Below the pieces are notes generated by a model. It worked only from the letters and a program-made list of their open reading frames with translations. It was not told the origin of the DNA and made no database searches. A stretch of DNA of 64,000 bases, taken from the NCBI GenBank assembly GCA_050084985.1, contig JBITNC010000002.1, positions 8,060,001 to 8,124,000 of the forward strand. Reading direction: 5' to 3'. Below are positions 33,976-45,109 of this stretch, one piece after another. The position numbers and the translations under genes were made by a program. The stretch's first letter is position 1, and each line of letters begins with the position of its first letter. The DNA is from Nageia nagi (Eukaryota > Pinophyta).

Positions 33976-34363
33976 TGTAAAGACCCAAATACAATATCAA
34001 TTGCATAATGCTCAAAACACACAAATAAACTCTAACGTCTGATCTAGGGCATCAAGCACAAGTGATTACATCGCAACAATGCTAATGCCTAGCTCATACA
34101 TGCATGGAAGAGTAAACACACCACAACATTGTAGACATAAACAATTACACTGCAAACATGAGATCCAATACCTGATGGCTGTATATAGAATAAACAATGT
34201 TTAATAATACAATACCAGGCCCTAGAGGTTTGACGTTGTCCTCAAAGGAGCCAACTCAGACATAACATGTATCCTCAAATTGGACGGATAGACGGGACCT
34301 CACTCGCTCAGAACCTGAATCCTCTCCACCAAAGGAGCCCTCCTTTGATCTTGGCGACCAACT

Positions 34364-34575
34364 GAATGTAATAATAATCAAGCATGCCTAGCTATGAGGC
34401 TCCAATGCCGCTAAGTCTTCTTGTCCTCTGGACGATATGAATGTAATAATAATCAAGCATGCCTAGCTATGAGGCTCCAATGCCGTTAAGTCTTCTTGTC
34501 CTTTGGACGATATGAATGTAATAATAATCAAGCATGCCTAGCTATGAGGCTCCAATGCCTCTTTATACACTCAAT
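34364..34575. repeat. 75-bp unit tandemly triplicated inside LTR B
   Basis: GAATGTAATAATAATCAAGC recurs at 34364, 34439 and 34514, with nearly identical intervening sequence. The LTR at 42950-43857 has this segment only once, so the expansion happened in this LTR. Confidence 0.9.
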
Positions 34576-34730
34576 TGGATTTGGATCTAACCTAGGAGTC
34601 ATCACCCTGCTCCTCCATTCCAATGTTAGCCTCCTCGGGGCCCAAAATGCCCAACGTGGGTGCTTGGGGTCAGGTATGCCTAACGTGGGTGCCTAGGTGC
34701 CATAAATGCCAACGTGGGGATCTAGGAGTG

Positions 34731-34890
34731 CCACGCATGCCCAACATGGGTCTAGGAGCCATGTGTGGGGACTAGGTGTCATCATGGGCCAAAGTGGGGG
34801 TCTAGGAGTGCCACGCATGCCCAACATGGGTCTAGGAGCCATGCGTGGGGACTAGGTGTCATCATGGGCCAAAGTGGGGGTCTAGGAGTC
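34731..34890. repeat. 80-bp tandem duplication inside LTR B
   Basis: CCACGCATGCCCAACATGGG recurs at 34731 and 34811 with almost the same following sequence. The other LTR of this element has a single copy. Confidence 0.85.
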
Positions 34891-35385
34891 TCCCCAAGGT
34901 TTGCGCATGTATACAAGTGCTCATCCATCCATCTAAGTGCTAAATAGACCTTGGGATTCCCACAATCATGCTTGAGATCTCCAAGTACAATTAAACACCT
35001 AATCTATGCTTGGGAGGGAGACGTCCCACTTGGGGCTCATAGTGGGGTCCATTGACCCATTAAGTCTTCTATCCCAAGCTACAACTGAAAGTACAATGCA
35101 ATAATAAATATATTACAAAGGGGAACCGTTGGATTCCATAATTAATTATAACAATCCAAAGGGAACGTCACAAAGCCTTCCCTCTCGAATTGCTTGCCCT
35201 CTTGTAATGGTGGAAGATCGTAGCATATTGTCTTCCAAGAATCCTTCAATCCTGAGAGCTGTGGTCTGTCATGGTGGAATGCAACTTCAATATCTTCTTT
35301 CCATGATGGCAGCCTAGTGTAGATCGCTGAATTTGTGTTTCCATGCATAAGTGTTGCATGCAAAAACTCTGATTTGTTGTAACTG

Positions 35386-36198
35386 TCACTCTTTATTAGC
35401 TGCCTCTATGGCTGTCCTGAACAAACATGGGGATGTATGTATGCCTCCGTGAGGATGTACCTGCAAAAACCTCAAGTAAATCATGGGTGAGTGTAAACAA
35501 GCTGAGCCCTTGCTCCATAGATGAGGCCTAGCCTTCCCCAAGCACAACGTGGGGTCCCAAACTCTCCTAACAATCAGTGTGAGATCCAAAACTCCTCTAT
35601 CTTCTAACGTGGGAAGCCAAGCTGTCCCTTGACCTAATGCTAGGTGTCTGACACTTCCCAGGTCCAATGTGGGAAACCAACACTCCATCAACCTAAACAT
35701 TGGGTGCCCAAGCCTCATTAATGCCATCATGGAGTGTCCAAACTCCTCCATACCCACCATCATACACCAGAATCCCTCACCTTCCCATGTGAGGTGTAGA
35801 AGTCTCTCTGAGTCCAACGTGGGATGCAAAAGCTCCGCTCGGCCCAACATCTAGCTTCGAGCCTTCTTAGTGATCCATGTGAGGGGTAGAAGCTCCCTTA
35901 AGTCCAATGTTAGGTGGCAATCCTCTTCATGACCTAACGTGAGATACCTAGCCTTCTCAAGGCTCAACGCAAGGTGAAGAAGGTACTCCATGAACAACGT
36001 GCAACATCCAGCCTTCCCAAACCCCAACGTGGTGTGTAAGAAGCCTTCCAGGCTCCACGTCAGGTATCCAACCTTCCTGATATGCAACGCAGGGGATGTG
36101 GGCTCCTTGTCACTCTCCTCCTCATACCATGACCTCCTTATGCTCAACGTGGCCCCTTTCTTAGCTTTCTCCTTTTGGCACCGCTCAATCACCTCCAT
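35386..36198 (-). pseudogene. Post-protease Leu/Gly-rich repeat reading frame (copy B)
   Basis: Two open blocks, 35851-36198 and 35386-35850, lie end to end on the minus strand and encode segments colinear with copy A: 'SLEKARYLTLGHEEDCHL', 'LDLRELLPLTW', 'MEEFGHSMMALMRLGHP' and 'KARPHLWSKGSACLHSP'. The DNA is a ~30-bp minisatellite with a CCAACGTGGG-like core (hits near 35814, 35845, 35873, 35902, 35934, 35964, 35994, 36023, 36056, 36085). I know no homologous protein. Retention of the same segment order in both copies argues it was already in the source element. Confidence 0.6.
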
Positions 36199-36339
36199 TC
36201 ACTTGTTATACACTTGCGGATAATCATCATGAATTCCTTGCAGCGTATGGGTCTTCCCATCAATCTCGAAACTCATAGTGAGTTTCTAGTAGTTGGTGTG
36301 CATGTCACCCAAGTCAAACAACCATTGCACTCCCAAAAT

Positions 36340-37287
36340 GATATGAGGATGCCCCTTCAAGGGATAAACATAGAAGTTCCCCTTACCGTGTAGCTCTGCA
36401 ACTTCACTCCAAATCTCTCCACTATGTGATCCATAAGCGTGAGTTTCCCATTGGCATTGGAAATTCGGAATCCCTCAAACTCTTTAGTCTTCAAGTTCTT
36501 CTTCTCCACAAAATCCTCATCTATGAAGTTGTGAGATGCCCCTGGATCAATCAAGACCATCACATCCTATCCACCAGCTTGCCCTACTACCTTCAAAGTG
36601 AGGTACTTCTTCAACCCATGTAGTGAAGCGATCATGCTTCCTAACGTGTCCTTCGCTCGGTGCCTCTTGATCTAAGGTGTCCATGCTAAGATCCAAATTC
36701 GAATCGTCTGAATCCTCCTCTGAAAAACACCTTTATGTAATGCGGAGCCTTGGCTCCCAACTCTTGTAGCAGTAGAAGCACTTGCCTTCCTCCCTTTGTT
36801 TCCTCTGTGTGGCTGCTTCCAACTGGTTCGTTCGAGGTGGGGGGAAAGGATTGGCCTTGCTAGGCCCCTCCTTATCTACGTAGGTCTTCCGCATGGCCGG
36901 TCCCTTGAACGTCTGTCCTCTCTTGAGGGATTTCATTGTTGGCTCAAGATCGTATGCGGCCCTTATAGCATCATCAAGGTTCCTAGGAGAGGATACCTTA
37001 ACCATTCCCTACAACGGCTTCATCAAGCCCTCTATGAAGAGGAATGTCAACCGCTCCTCAGGAATGTGGCGGATCATGACTGCGATCTTCTGGAACTCTG
37101 ACACATACTCATCCACTACTCCCTGCTGCCTCAATGATGTCAAATCTTGGAAGTAGTCATTCTCCCTCTTCCAATCAAACCTCTTAACTAGCCGCCTAGC
37201 AAACTCGTCAAAAGAGCTGATGAGTGAGTAATTATGGCTGATTACTCCATGCTGCCACCATTCGAGGGCATCACCCTCAAAGGATTG
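36340..37287 (-). pseudogene. gag C-terminal half, knuckle remnant and protease (copy B)
   Basis: Gag pieces: 'FEGDALEWWQHGVISH', 'FQKIAVMIRHIPEERL' and 'FLFIEGLMKPL'. A knuckle remnant, CFYCYKSWE, has lost its His and last Cys. The protease stretch MVLIDPGASHNFIDEDF (within 36357-36563) has D-P-G in place of the usual D-S/T-G. Several frame breaks are present. At 37287 the gag sequence stops abruptly at the insertion. Confidence 0.8.
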
Positions 37288-39599
37288 TGTTGGGATGGAA
37301 ACCTTTCCTACCAACCTAGGATTGCTTGCACATGATTGGCATGGGGAAAGCACCCAGCATTTAGGTGAGATATTGAAACCCCAAGTTTTGTTCGTGTCCC
37401 CTTTTAAGCTGCACAAGTTTATATATACGATGATCAGGGGAATGAACTCAACTGGTTTGGATAGAGGTAAAGGCTGTGAACTCACGTTTTTTTATAGGGA
37501 CAAGGTGTTTTTGCGATGATTGAAAGTTGCTTTAGTTTTATTAAAAAAACAAATACAAGAAAGATAAAATAAGCAAATAAAAAATAGGAAAAGGGTGAGA
37601 ATAATCCAATACTGGTTAAGTCACAAGGCGATTGTCACAACAAAGCATTGTCTAAAATGGAACATTTTCTAATCAATTACGAAGTTTTGGTTCATTCAAT
37701 CTAATTTAAGGGTTAATGACTATTGTCCAATCAGCTTTGAATCTAGAGCAAGAAGCAGGGCCGATTGTCGGTCCTCTGCGGATGGGACCGATGCAATCAA
37801 AGGAAACAACGTAGAACACATGCTTTGGAACCAAGTTTGAACAAAAAATTCAAATAAGATGTAGAAAAGAAACAAATTTAGAATACATTTTGTCTAAATG
37901 TGCAAGAGGCAAATGATGGCAAACTTGGAGCAATTCAAGATATTTTTAAAAGTTTGAACTATATTTTCTTAAAACTCGAGTTTTCAAGGAAAGAAGCGAA
38001 AATATTTGAATTGTGAAAGAAAGCCACAAATGAAACCCCTTCACCACTCCACGCATGACAATTCTATTGAGGAAATGTGTAACCACTTTGTATTAGATTT
38101 GCAAAAGAGTTACAGAAAAGTTTTCACAATTTTCTCCTTTTACAAAAACTTTGAACTTTTTCTCAAAATTTTCACTCTTTGAAAAAGTTCCAAACTTTCA
38201 TTCTACCTAAAAGTGACCCCATGGGGTCTATTTATAGAATTTCTAGGGTTTTAAGTGTTGCCCTAATTCTATAAAAAATATATTAAAATATTACATATTT
38301 GCCTCCTATGACTAAGTCAGTTGACTTTTGGTGCTCTACTCGTTAGGCTGATTGATCATGAGAGTAGGGTTAGTCGACTTTTGGTGCTCAACTTTTCTGA
38401 TTGATTGATTTCCAAAATTTTCGAAGATGACAAATATTATGGTGGTTGACTTGCAATTTGCACATGTGATGCCTTCCTTGAAGTTGGTGCCCATGAAAAT
38501 TTCCCTTGCCTCTGCTGATATGATGTATGAAGTTGACAAACTCCTTTCGGAATCCTTGATCATTTTCCTACCCTCATTGTCCATGCAAACATGTTCTTTA
38601 TTTCCTTCACTATGAAGTCTATCATTTGGATGCCATCAGTATCATAGAGGGTTCTCTGGATTTCTCCTTTGTGTTGCAATATCTAGCTACCTCGAGGCAG
38701 AACTATGTGATTGGAGCGGTGTACAAGATCATGGAGTTCTTTGTTCCTCTTAGCAAATGCTCATTCTATGAAGCCTGTGGAGCACAAAAAGTTGTTAGGA
38801 GAGATACTGGGTGTATCTGGAGCAATTTTGGAGCAAAAATGGGATACTCAATTTTCGGCCTATTTTTGGGTTTTTGAAAGGCTGTGGATTTTTCGGGATT
38901 TTTGAAGTTCTTCGGAATTGGGAAACAAGCACATGGGGTGTTGGCAAATAAATCTAGAAAGGCTTATAATCAAGTCTCAAAGAAAAATATCGAGTTTTTG
39001 GGGTCCGAATTAACTCGTTTTTTAGCCCATGTATTTGTTTTTTGATAGGTTTTGGCAGCTTCAAAGCTTAGAAAGATGGGGGTGCAAAATGGGTTTTCAA
39101 GCTTCGTTTGGGGGAAGTGAATGATGGAGGTTGCTCTCCTATACGAGGTCTTTCAGTTTGGTATTCACTTCGAAGTTTGGATCACTCAAAATATGGGAGT
39201 TTTTGAGCCTTGAAAAAGCATTTTTTGTGTTTTTTCATATTTTTTCAAAAAGCTTGAAAATGGCCAAAGGATAGGGGGGTCCAAAATTTCGAAAATTTTT
39301 AAAAAAGGGATTTGACCTAATGGGTGGATAGAGGATGGAATTCTAAGATCTTTGAAAATTTTTGACAAGGTTTTGGCTTATTTTGGATCTTGTGAGCAAA
39401 TTTGAAGTTTTTGAGCAATTTTGTGAGGATTTTGCTCAAAAATTGGTGCATGGAGACTCAAGAAGAGTGTTATGGAGCAAATGAGAGGCTTAAAGGGGTA
39501 TTTATAGGGTTTTTGTGCTTTTTGCATGCTCCTGAGTGGGTTTCTTGACCTAAAAAATGCTCTAGGGGTGCATTTTGCATGTTTCTTAAGTTTTTTGGC

Positions 39600-41060
39600 C
39601 TTGGAACACTCTATAGGCTTGAAAATCAGCACCTAACTTTTTGAGGCATTTCTTTTGGTCAAAATTGACAAATTCAAAGTTTAAATGTCCTTATTTTCTC
39701 CTTCTCCACCCAATCACGTGCTAAAATTTGAGTTTTGGTGGATTTTTGAGCTCTTCCTTTGGGTCTAGGCACCATTTTCACTTTTTTGAGTTTTCCAATG
39801 GCTTGCAAACCTACACCTGACTTTTTGGGCATTTGTAGTGCTCAAATTCGAAAATTTGTTGACCTAAACATGCTTAGAATGCCCTTTTCCATGCAACCAT
39901 GTGAAAAAATTGAAGTTTTTACAAAATTTTTGATTCCTCCTCATGCTAGGTGCTGTTTTTCATCTCATTGGAATTAAAAAATTTGGCAAACCTGCGCCTA
40001 GGATTTTGGACCACTTCCCTTGCTCAAAATTGAAAATTTGCAAGCTTAAATATGCTTAAAATGGTGTTTTTGATCCAATGGATCCTTCACACTTGAGTTT
40101 TGAGCAAAATTTGCAAAATATTTCCATCCCAAGCGTTAGATTTCACTCTATTGGATTTCCAATGGCATGAAAACTTGCGCCTAACCTTTAGGTGCCTTTC
40201 CATTGCTCAAAATTGGAATTTTATAGTTCTAAATGTGCTCAAAATGGGGTTTTCCACCTAATGGACACCTTGGAGTCAATTTTTATTGGTTTTTGCACTT
40301 ATCCCTCCAAGTTAGGTGCTAGAAATCAATTCTATGGATTTAGAAATATTAGCAAACCTGTGCCTAGGCTTTGGAGGGTCAAAACTTGCACAAAATCGAA
40401 TTTTTCATGACCTAAATGTGCTAGAAATCACATTTTACATCCAGTGAGCCCTTCAAACTTGTGTTTTGACCAACTTTTATCAATTTTTTATTTATTTCAG
40501 GTGCCATTTTTAATCCCATTGGATTTCCATAGCTCTCAAAACCTGGGTTTAGCCTCTAGGGTGCCCAAATGTGCTCAAAATCAAAAAATTTGAGACCTAA
40601 ATGTGCTTACAATCATGTTTTCCTTGGTCCCAAGCACTTAAACCTGATTTTTGGTCAAAAAACTCTCCATCTTGTCATTCTAGGCACCATTTTTCATCCC
40701 ATTGGAATTGGAAAATTCTAGAAACTTGTGCCTAGCATTTTGGGGGTCTTTACTTGCCCAAAATAAAAAATTTCTAGACCTAATGTGGCTTAGAACCCTC
40801 TTTTCCACTCATTCATGCATTTGGATTTCATTTTTGATGCATTTCCACTTTTTCTTTACTATCTAGGTGCCAAAATGCATCTCTATGGATTTCCCATAAG
40901 CTTGAAAAACTGTGCCTACCTTAGAGTGCCTTAGACTTGGTCAAAATAAAAAATTTCGAGTCTTAACTATGATAGAATTCACCTTACCTCTCTGAATACA
41001 CTCTTGAACTCGAATTCCGATACCATTTGTATTTATCTCTAAGAAACTTGCACCATTTTT
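39600..41060. repeat. Degenerate ~183-bp tandem array
   Basis: A box of the form CTCAAAATTGAAAATTT...GACCTAAATGTGCT recurs near 39660, 39841, 40022, 40203, 40390, 40573, 40757 and 40942, steps of 181-187 bp. Each unit also carries 'CCATTTT.CATCCCATTGGA' and 'AACTTGTGCCTAG.'. Part of the array recurs at 51970-52260. Confidence 0.85.
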
Positions 41061-41099
41061 GCCTTACTCGGATCTTTAGCACCTTGGGAAAATGTGCCT

Positions 41100-41760
41100 A
41101 GGGATAAGACTACTCAAACTTATATTTTCGATTATTTTTGAGCTCAAACGGTGCAGGAACGACCATTTCCGCCTTTTTGGGCTCAAAGTTGTCATTCTAT
41201 CATTTCCGACACTTTTGGGTTCAAAGTATCCAATCTTGCCCATTTTCGGGCCCTTAGCATGAAAAAATGACCTTTTTTGGAATTTTTGACATTTTCGAGT
41301 ATTTCTGGCCATTCTGGGCTTAACTCGTCACTTTTGGTCATTTTCGAGCTTTCCGAACTCAAATCGTGCAAAAATGCACTTTCTTACCTTATTGACCATT
41401 TTTGGGCTCAAAAGTGACCAAAACACATTTTTCTACCTTACTTGCCCTTGTCTTGCTTTTCGGGGTGAACTTTGACAAAAACGACCTTTTTTGTCATCCT
41501 TGTCATTTTCAAGACACCCGGACTCAAACTTGATGAAAAACATCCATTTTTGTCACCTTGGATACCTTAGCACCCAAAATTCTTCAAAAACACGCCTTTC
41601 TATTGCACTAGGTACCTGTGAACTCAATCTTTGCAAAAACGTGCCCTTTTGTCAACTCTGTTACTCTTGCGCTCAAATGTTGCAAAACGTGCCCTTTTTT
41701 GCTTTGTTGGCCGCTTGGCATAAACTCCCTTCCTGGTCGCTGTTGTGATCCAAAATTGTG
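41100..41760. repeat. Shorter-period GGGCTCAAA repeats
   Basis: Right of the 183-bp array, 'GGGCTCAAA' boxes alternate with CATTTTCG and AAAACG.CC at irregular spacings of some 30-75 bp. The same pattern is seen at 52370-53060. Confidence 0.6.
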
Positions 41761-41984
41761 TCTTGCTTGATGTTGCTTGAAATCGGGTCATGAATGGCCA
41801 CTGGACGTGCTGAATTGCCTTGGTGCCTATTAAGGTACTTGTGAGCACTGTTTCATCACTTGGCCCTTCTGATTTTGCATTTTGGTCGTCGTCTAGTCAT
41901 CTTCAGGCAATGTCGTCCATTGCTTTCAAAAAAAAGTAGGGTCCTCAAAATGCTGCATCTTGGGTGTGTTGTGTGGGCACAACA

Positions 41985-42836
41985 GATTGTATCTTCCTCC
42001 ACCATCTTTGGGCTCAAGGTGAAGTAGGTTTGTAGCTGATGCAACCATGCCCTAGCCATCATCTGCTTTCCATCATACATCTGCACCTGCATTTTATTTA
42101 TTTTTTGTTGCAGATCTCTCTTATCTCCCGACAAGTTGCTTGGGGTATGCGGATTGTGCATGCTACTCCCTTTCAATCCTAGGATCTCCAGGTAGCCGTT
42201 GAAGTTAACATCTCTCCTCAACCTTGGATCCAGCATGGAATATTTCCTAAAAATCTAATTCAACTCTAATGGATCGGGAACCCTGTTCTTCGTCTCCTCC
42301 CCTGATTTCTTGGCGAACATGGGCTTGGACGGCTTGGGGATGATGGGTTGCTCCACCATCTTACCAACGTCCTCCTCCAAGTACCTCCCTAGGAGAGGGT
42401 TAGTATCTTGTGGTGCTCGGTGTGAATGGGATCTTAGAAATGTGGGTTCTGGATGACCCATAGATCCATGGTGAGTAGATTCTTGATCTCTCAAGCTATG
42501 GGACTTGCTCATGCTCGGCTTCCTATCTACCCTATCCTCATGCGGCTTCTCTCTGACATTTGGAATAGGATGCAAGGAGTTGACTTGCCTCTCTGGCTCC
42601 TTACGAACTCCCACATGCCTGTTTAGTTGCTGTTGCATGGTGGTGATGGCTCTCGCCATGTTATGGATGGCTGAAATGAGCTCATTGAACTTCCGTTCGG
42701 GTGTGGAATCCCGAACCAGAGTAGAACCTCTTCTCCTAGCTGATGTAGATCTTCCTCTTGGCGCATCATCCTCCTCTTCGGATGCATCCTCATTTGGCGC
42801 CTCATTCATCCACGGTTGGTGATCCTCCTCATGGAC
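41985..42836 (-). pseudogene. gag N-terminal half (copy C)
   Basis: The open frame 42255-42809 is charged and Ser/Arg-rich ('ELISAIHNMARAITTMQQQL') and 'SKPMFAKKSGEETKNRV'. After a stop near 42255 the next block (41856-42236) reads 'NFNGYLEILGLKGSSMH', 'LQQKINKMQVQMYDGKQMM' and 'LQTYFTLSPKMVEEDTI', where the 4.7-kb insertion interrupts it. The same order is visible in copy A (from 6472) and in the gypsy element at 54 kb. Confidence 0.8.
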
Positions 42837-42936
42837 GACCTTAGAAGGTGTTTCGAGATGCCATCTCTCTCTGAGTGTTGGATCTAGTGTAATAGCGATG
42901 TACTGTCAGTTTCATACATAGGTTGGCCAAATCCAA

Positions 42937-42948
42937 GCTCTGATACCA
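42937..42948 (-). promoter_or_regulatory. Primer binding site, initiator-Met tRNA
   Basis: On the minus strand TGGTATCAGAGC lies one base from the LTR end, the standard primer site for minus-strand DNA synthesis in plant LTR elements. Confidence 0.9.
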
Positions 42949-42949
42949 C

Positions 42950-43857
42950 TGTAAAGACCCAAATACAATATCAAGTGCAAAATGCTCAAAACACACAAAT
43001 AAACCCTAATGTTTGGTCTAGGGCATCAAGCACAAGTGATTACAGTGGGACAATGCTAACGCCTGGCTCATACATGCATGGAAGAGTAAACACACCACAA
43101 CATTGCATACATAGACAATTACAACACAAACATGAGATCCAATGCCCGATGGCTATATATAGAATAAATAATGTTCAATAATACAATACCAGGCCCTAGA
43201 GGGCTCACGTTGGCCTCAAAGGAGCCAACTCGGACATAACATGTATCCCCAAACTGGACGGATGGATGGGACAACCTCGCTCCCTCAAAACCTGAATCCT
43301 CTCCATCGAAGGAGCCCTCCTTTGATCCTGGCGACCAACTGAATGGTAGAAGCTCAACCTCAGAATACCATCGGATGGGAAAGGGTGCTACACCAGTGTT
43401 GTAGTCTAACAGGATCCCTTAGCCTGATAGTCCTCCTAGATGCTGCACCTAGGGTATTGCTTAGCGCCGTTAAGTATTCTTGTCCTTTGGATGATATGAA
43501 TGTAATAATAATCAAGCATGCTCAGCTATGAGGCTCCAATGCCTCTTTATACACTCAACTGAATCTAGATCTCGCCTAGGAGTCATCACCCTGCTCCTTC
43601 ATTCCAATGTTAGCCTCCTGGGGGCCCAGAATGCCCAACGTGGTGCCTGGGGTCAAGTATGCCCAACGTGGGTGCCCAAGTGCCATAAATGCTAACATGG
43701 GGGTCTAGGAGTGCCACGCATGCCCAACATGGGTCTAGGAGCCATGCGTGGGGGCTAGGTGTCATCATGGGCCAACGTGGGGGTCTAGGAGTCTCTCCAA
43801 GGCTGGTGCATGTATACAAGTGTTCATCCATCCATCTAAGTGCTAATCAGACCTTGA
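42950..43857 (-). repeat. 5' LTR of copy C, truncated
   Basis: The + strand starts TGTAAAGACCCAAATAC, as in LTR B, and stays colinear until about 43857 (CTAATCAGACCTTG). There the two diverge, so roughly 250-300 bp of the LTR's outer part are missing. It has single copies of the segments expanded in LTR B. Confidence 0.85.
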
Positions 43858-45060
43858 ATGTGTTTGTTACACCTCTTAGTTCGATTGACCACAATTTAAA
43901 ATAAGATGAGTAATAACCCGGTAAGTTCATATCTTTGATTACCATCTATACCAATACTTTGCATGGTCCATAATGTGAAAGCAAATTGACATGTCTACAA
44001 GAGTAAAATCAGCATCTATTATTAATTCATAGTATTACCAATGTAGAAATGCAAACCAGAACACAAAAACCCATGTGGCATCCTCCAATGAACCGTTCCA
44101 GCAATATTGCAGAACATAGGTGTTGATTGTGTTTTGGCTTATGTGCCAAATCACCCTCACGATGTCGTCTTTGAGAGCTTACAAGCATGGGCATTTCTGC
44201 CCAATTGTTTGTTTCCAACCAAAGCTTGAAAATATTACATTAGAAATTAAATCTATATCGGAAATCCTAGTATAAAAAAAAAAAAAAATACTTCACACGT
44301 TATTCTCTAACAACCGATAGATGTAGTGAGCCTTTCTCTCTTGTTTGGTTTTCAGGTATGGAATTCTTTCTCAAACAGTTTTTCTACTTATTTTTGATTA
44401 AAAAATAAAACCACCAAAATCCTCTAACATGTTTTGGCATCAATCAAATCTATCTTTCTAAGCATTATCATCTTCAGATTCAATGGCACTAATAGTTTTT
44501 AGTTAACATGTTTTGGCAAATAGCATACTTAAAAGTTTTACACCTGAAAAATAATTAACTGAATAACATCTACAACCAGAACATGATTAAAACTCCCAAA
44601 TGAAAGGCATCTTAAATTTTAACTAATGCTATCAACACGTTTGTGTGCATAATATATTTTCCAATTATGTTGCCAAAAAAATTTGGTTATGCCTGTTCAA
44701 ACAAGAATGGAAACCTGCTTGTAACAAATTGAGGAACAACTCTTCGAAATCATTATCCTTGTTCTTAAGCTGGTCTCCATGGTGGATATTATAAGCGGTT
44801 TTCAAGTCACAGAGAAAAATTTCATGTAAAAAGTATCCTCTTAATAAATAGAAGGGCATCAATTGGAAACTAAAATGAACATAGGGAAACAACAAATTTT
44901 CTGGCAAAAATACCTTCGTCAATAAAGCTTGATTATTAAATATTGATTTTTTAGTATTTAATGGTACAAACCCCCAAAGTTAATTAATTAAAGTTGAACA
45001 ATTCTTTGAACTTCATCGAAGTCAATATAAGCAACGAGTTTATTTGGCAACATTTTATGT
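43858..45060. other. Unassigned region
   Basis: AT-rich with an A-run at about 44275-44290. The only frame that reads like ordinary protein is 44665-44922 on minus, listed separately. Confidence 0.4.
44705..44820 (-). other. Possible exon fragment, unknown protein
   Basis: The minus strand reads DLKTAYNIHHGDQLKNKDND and 'FEELFLNLLQ' and is followed by CAG/GTTTCC, a plausible donor. I see no proper acceptor on its left side and do not recognise the family. It could be a captured or decayed gene piece, or chance. Confidence 0.25.
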
Positions 45061-45109
45061 CAATTATGAGGCTGTAATCATTGATACCCTTGGTTGCAAA
45101 AGATTACTC

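Larger units (their letters stand above)
33976..35172 (-). repeat. 3' LTR of copy B
   Basis: Its + strand starts TGTAAAGACCCAAATAC and ends GGGAACGTCACA. It is colinear with the LTRs of copy A and copy C. It contains ACGTGGG-core repeats (about 34630-34880), a 75-bp unit in three tandem copies and an 80-bp unit in two. Confidence 0.85.
37288..41984 (-). mobile_element. 4.7-kb solo-LTR-like insertion with 5-bp target duplication
   Basis: Termini are TGTTGGGATGG and GGGCACAACA, a TG...CA pair with inverted TGTTG/CAACA ends. GATTG is duplicated at 37283-37287 and 41985-41989. The interior has no reverse transcriptase, gag or protease motif, only short frames. The left terminus resembles the TGTTGGG ends at 5050 and 10463; the right terminus resembles those ending at 17418 and 53350. 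The best reading is a single very long LTR left by recombination, in minus orientation. A non-coding complete element is less likely, because no internal repeat pair was seen. Confidence 0.7.
33976..43857 (-). mobile_element. gag-PR LTR element without pol (copy B/C), split by an insertion
   Basis: Read on the minus strand: truncated 5' LTR (42950-43857), initiator-Met primer site (42937-42948), gag N-terminal half (41985-42836), a 4.7-kb insertion (37288-41984), gag C-terminal half with knuckle and protease (36340-37287), repeat-coding region (35386-36198) and 3' LTR (33976-35172). GATTG duplicated on both sides of the insertion, and continuity of gag order across it, show these are one element. 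Taken without the insertion, the interior is about 3.1 kb and has no reverse transcriptase, RNase H or integrase. Gene order equals that of copy A. Confidence 0.85.

Noticed and set aside
39600-41060. CRISPR-like or other spaced-repeat immune array
   Set aside because: Units are long, diverged and contiguous, with no conserved short repeats separating unique spacers, and the genome is a plant's.
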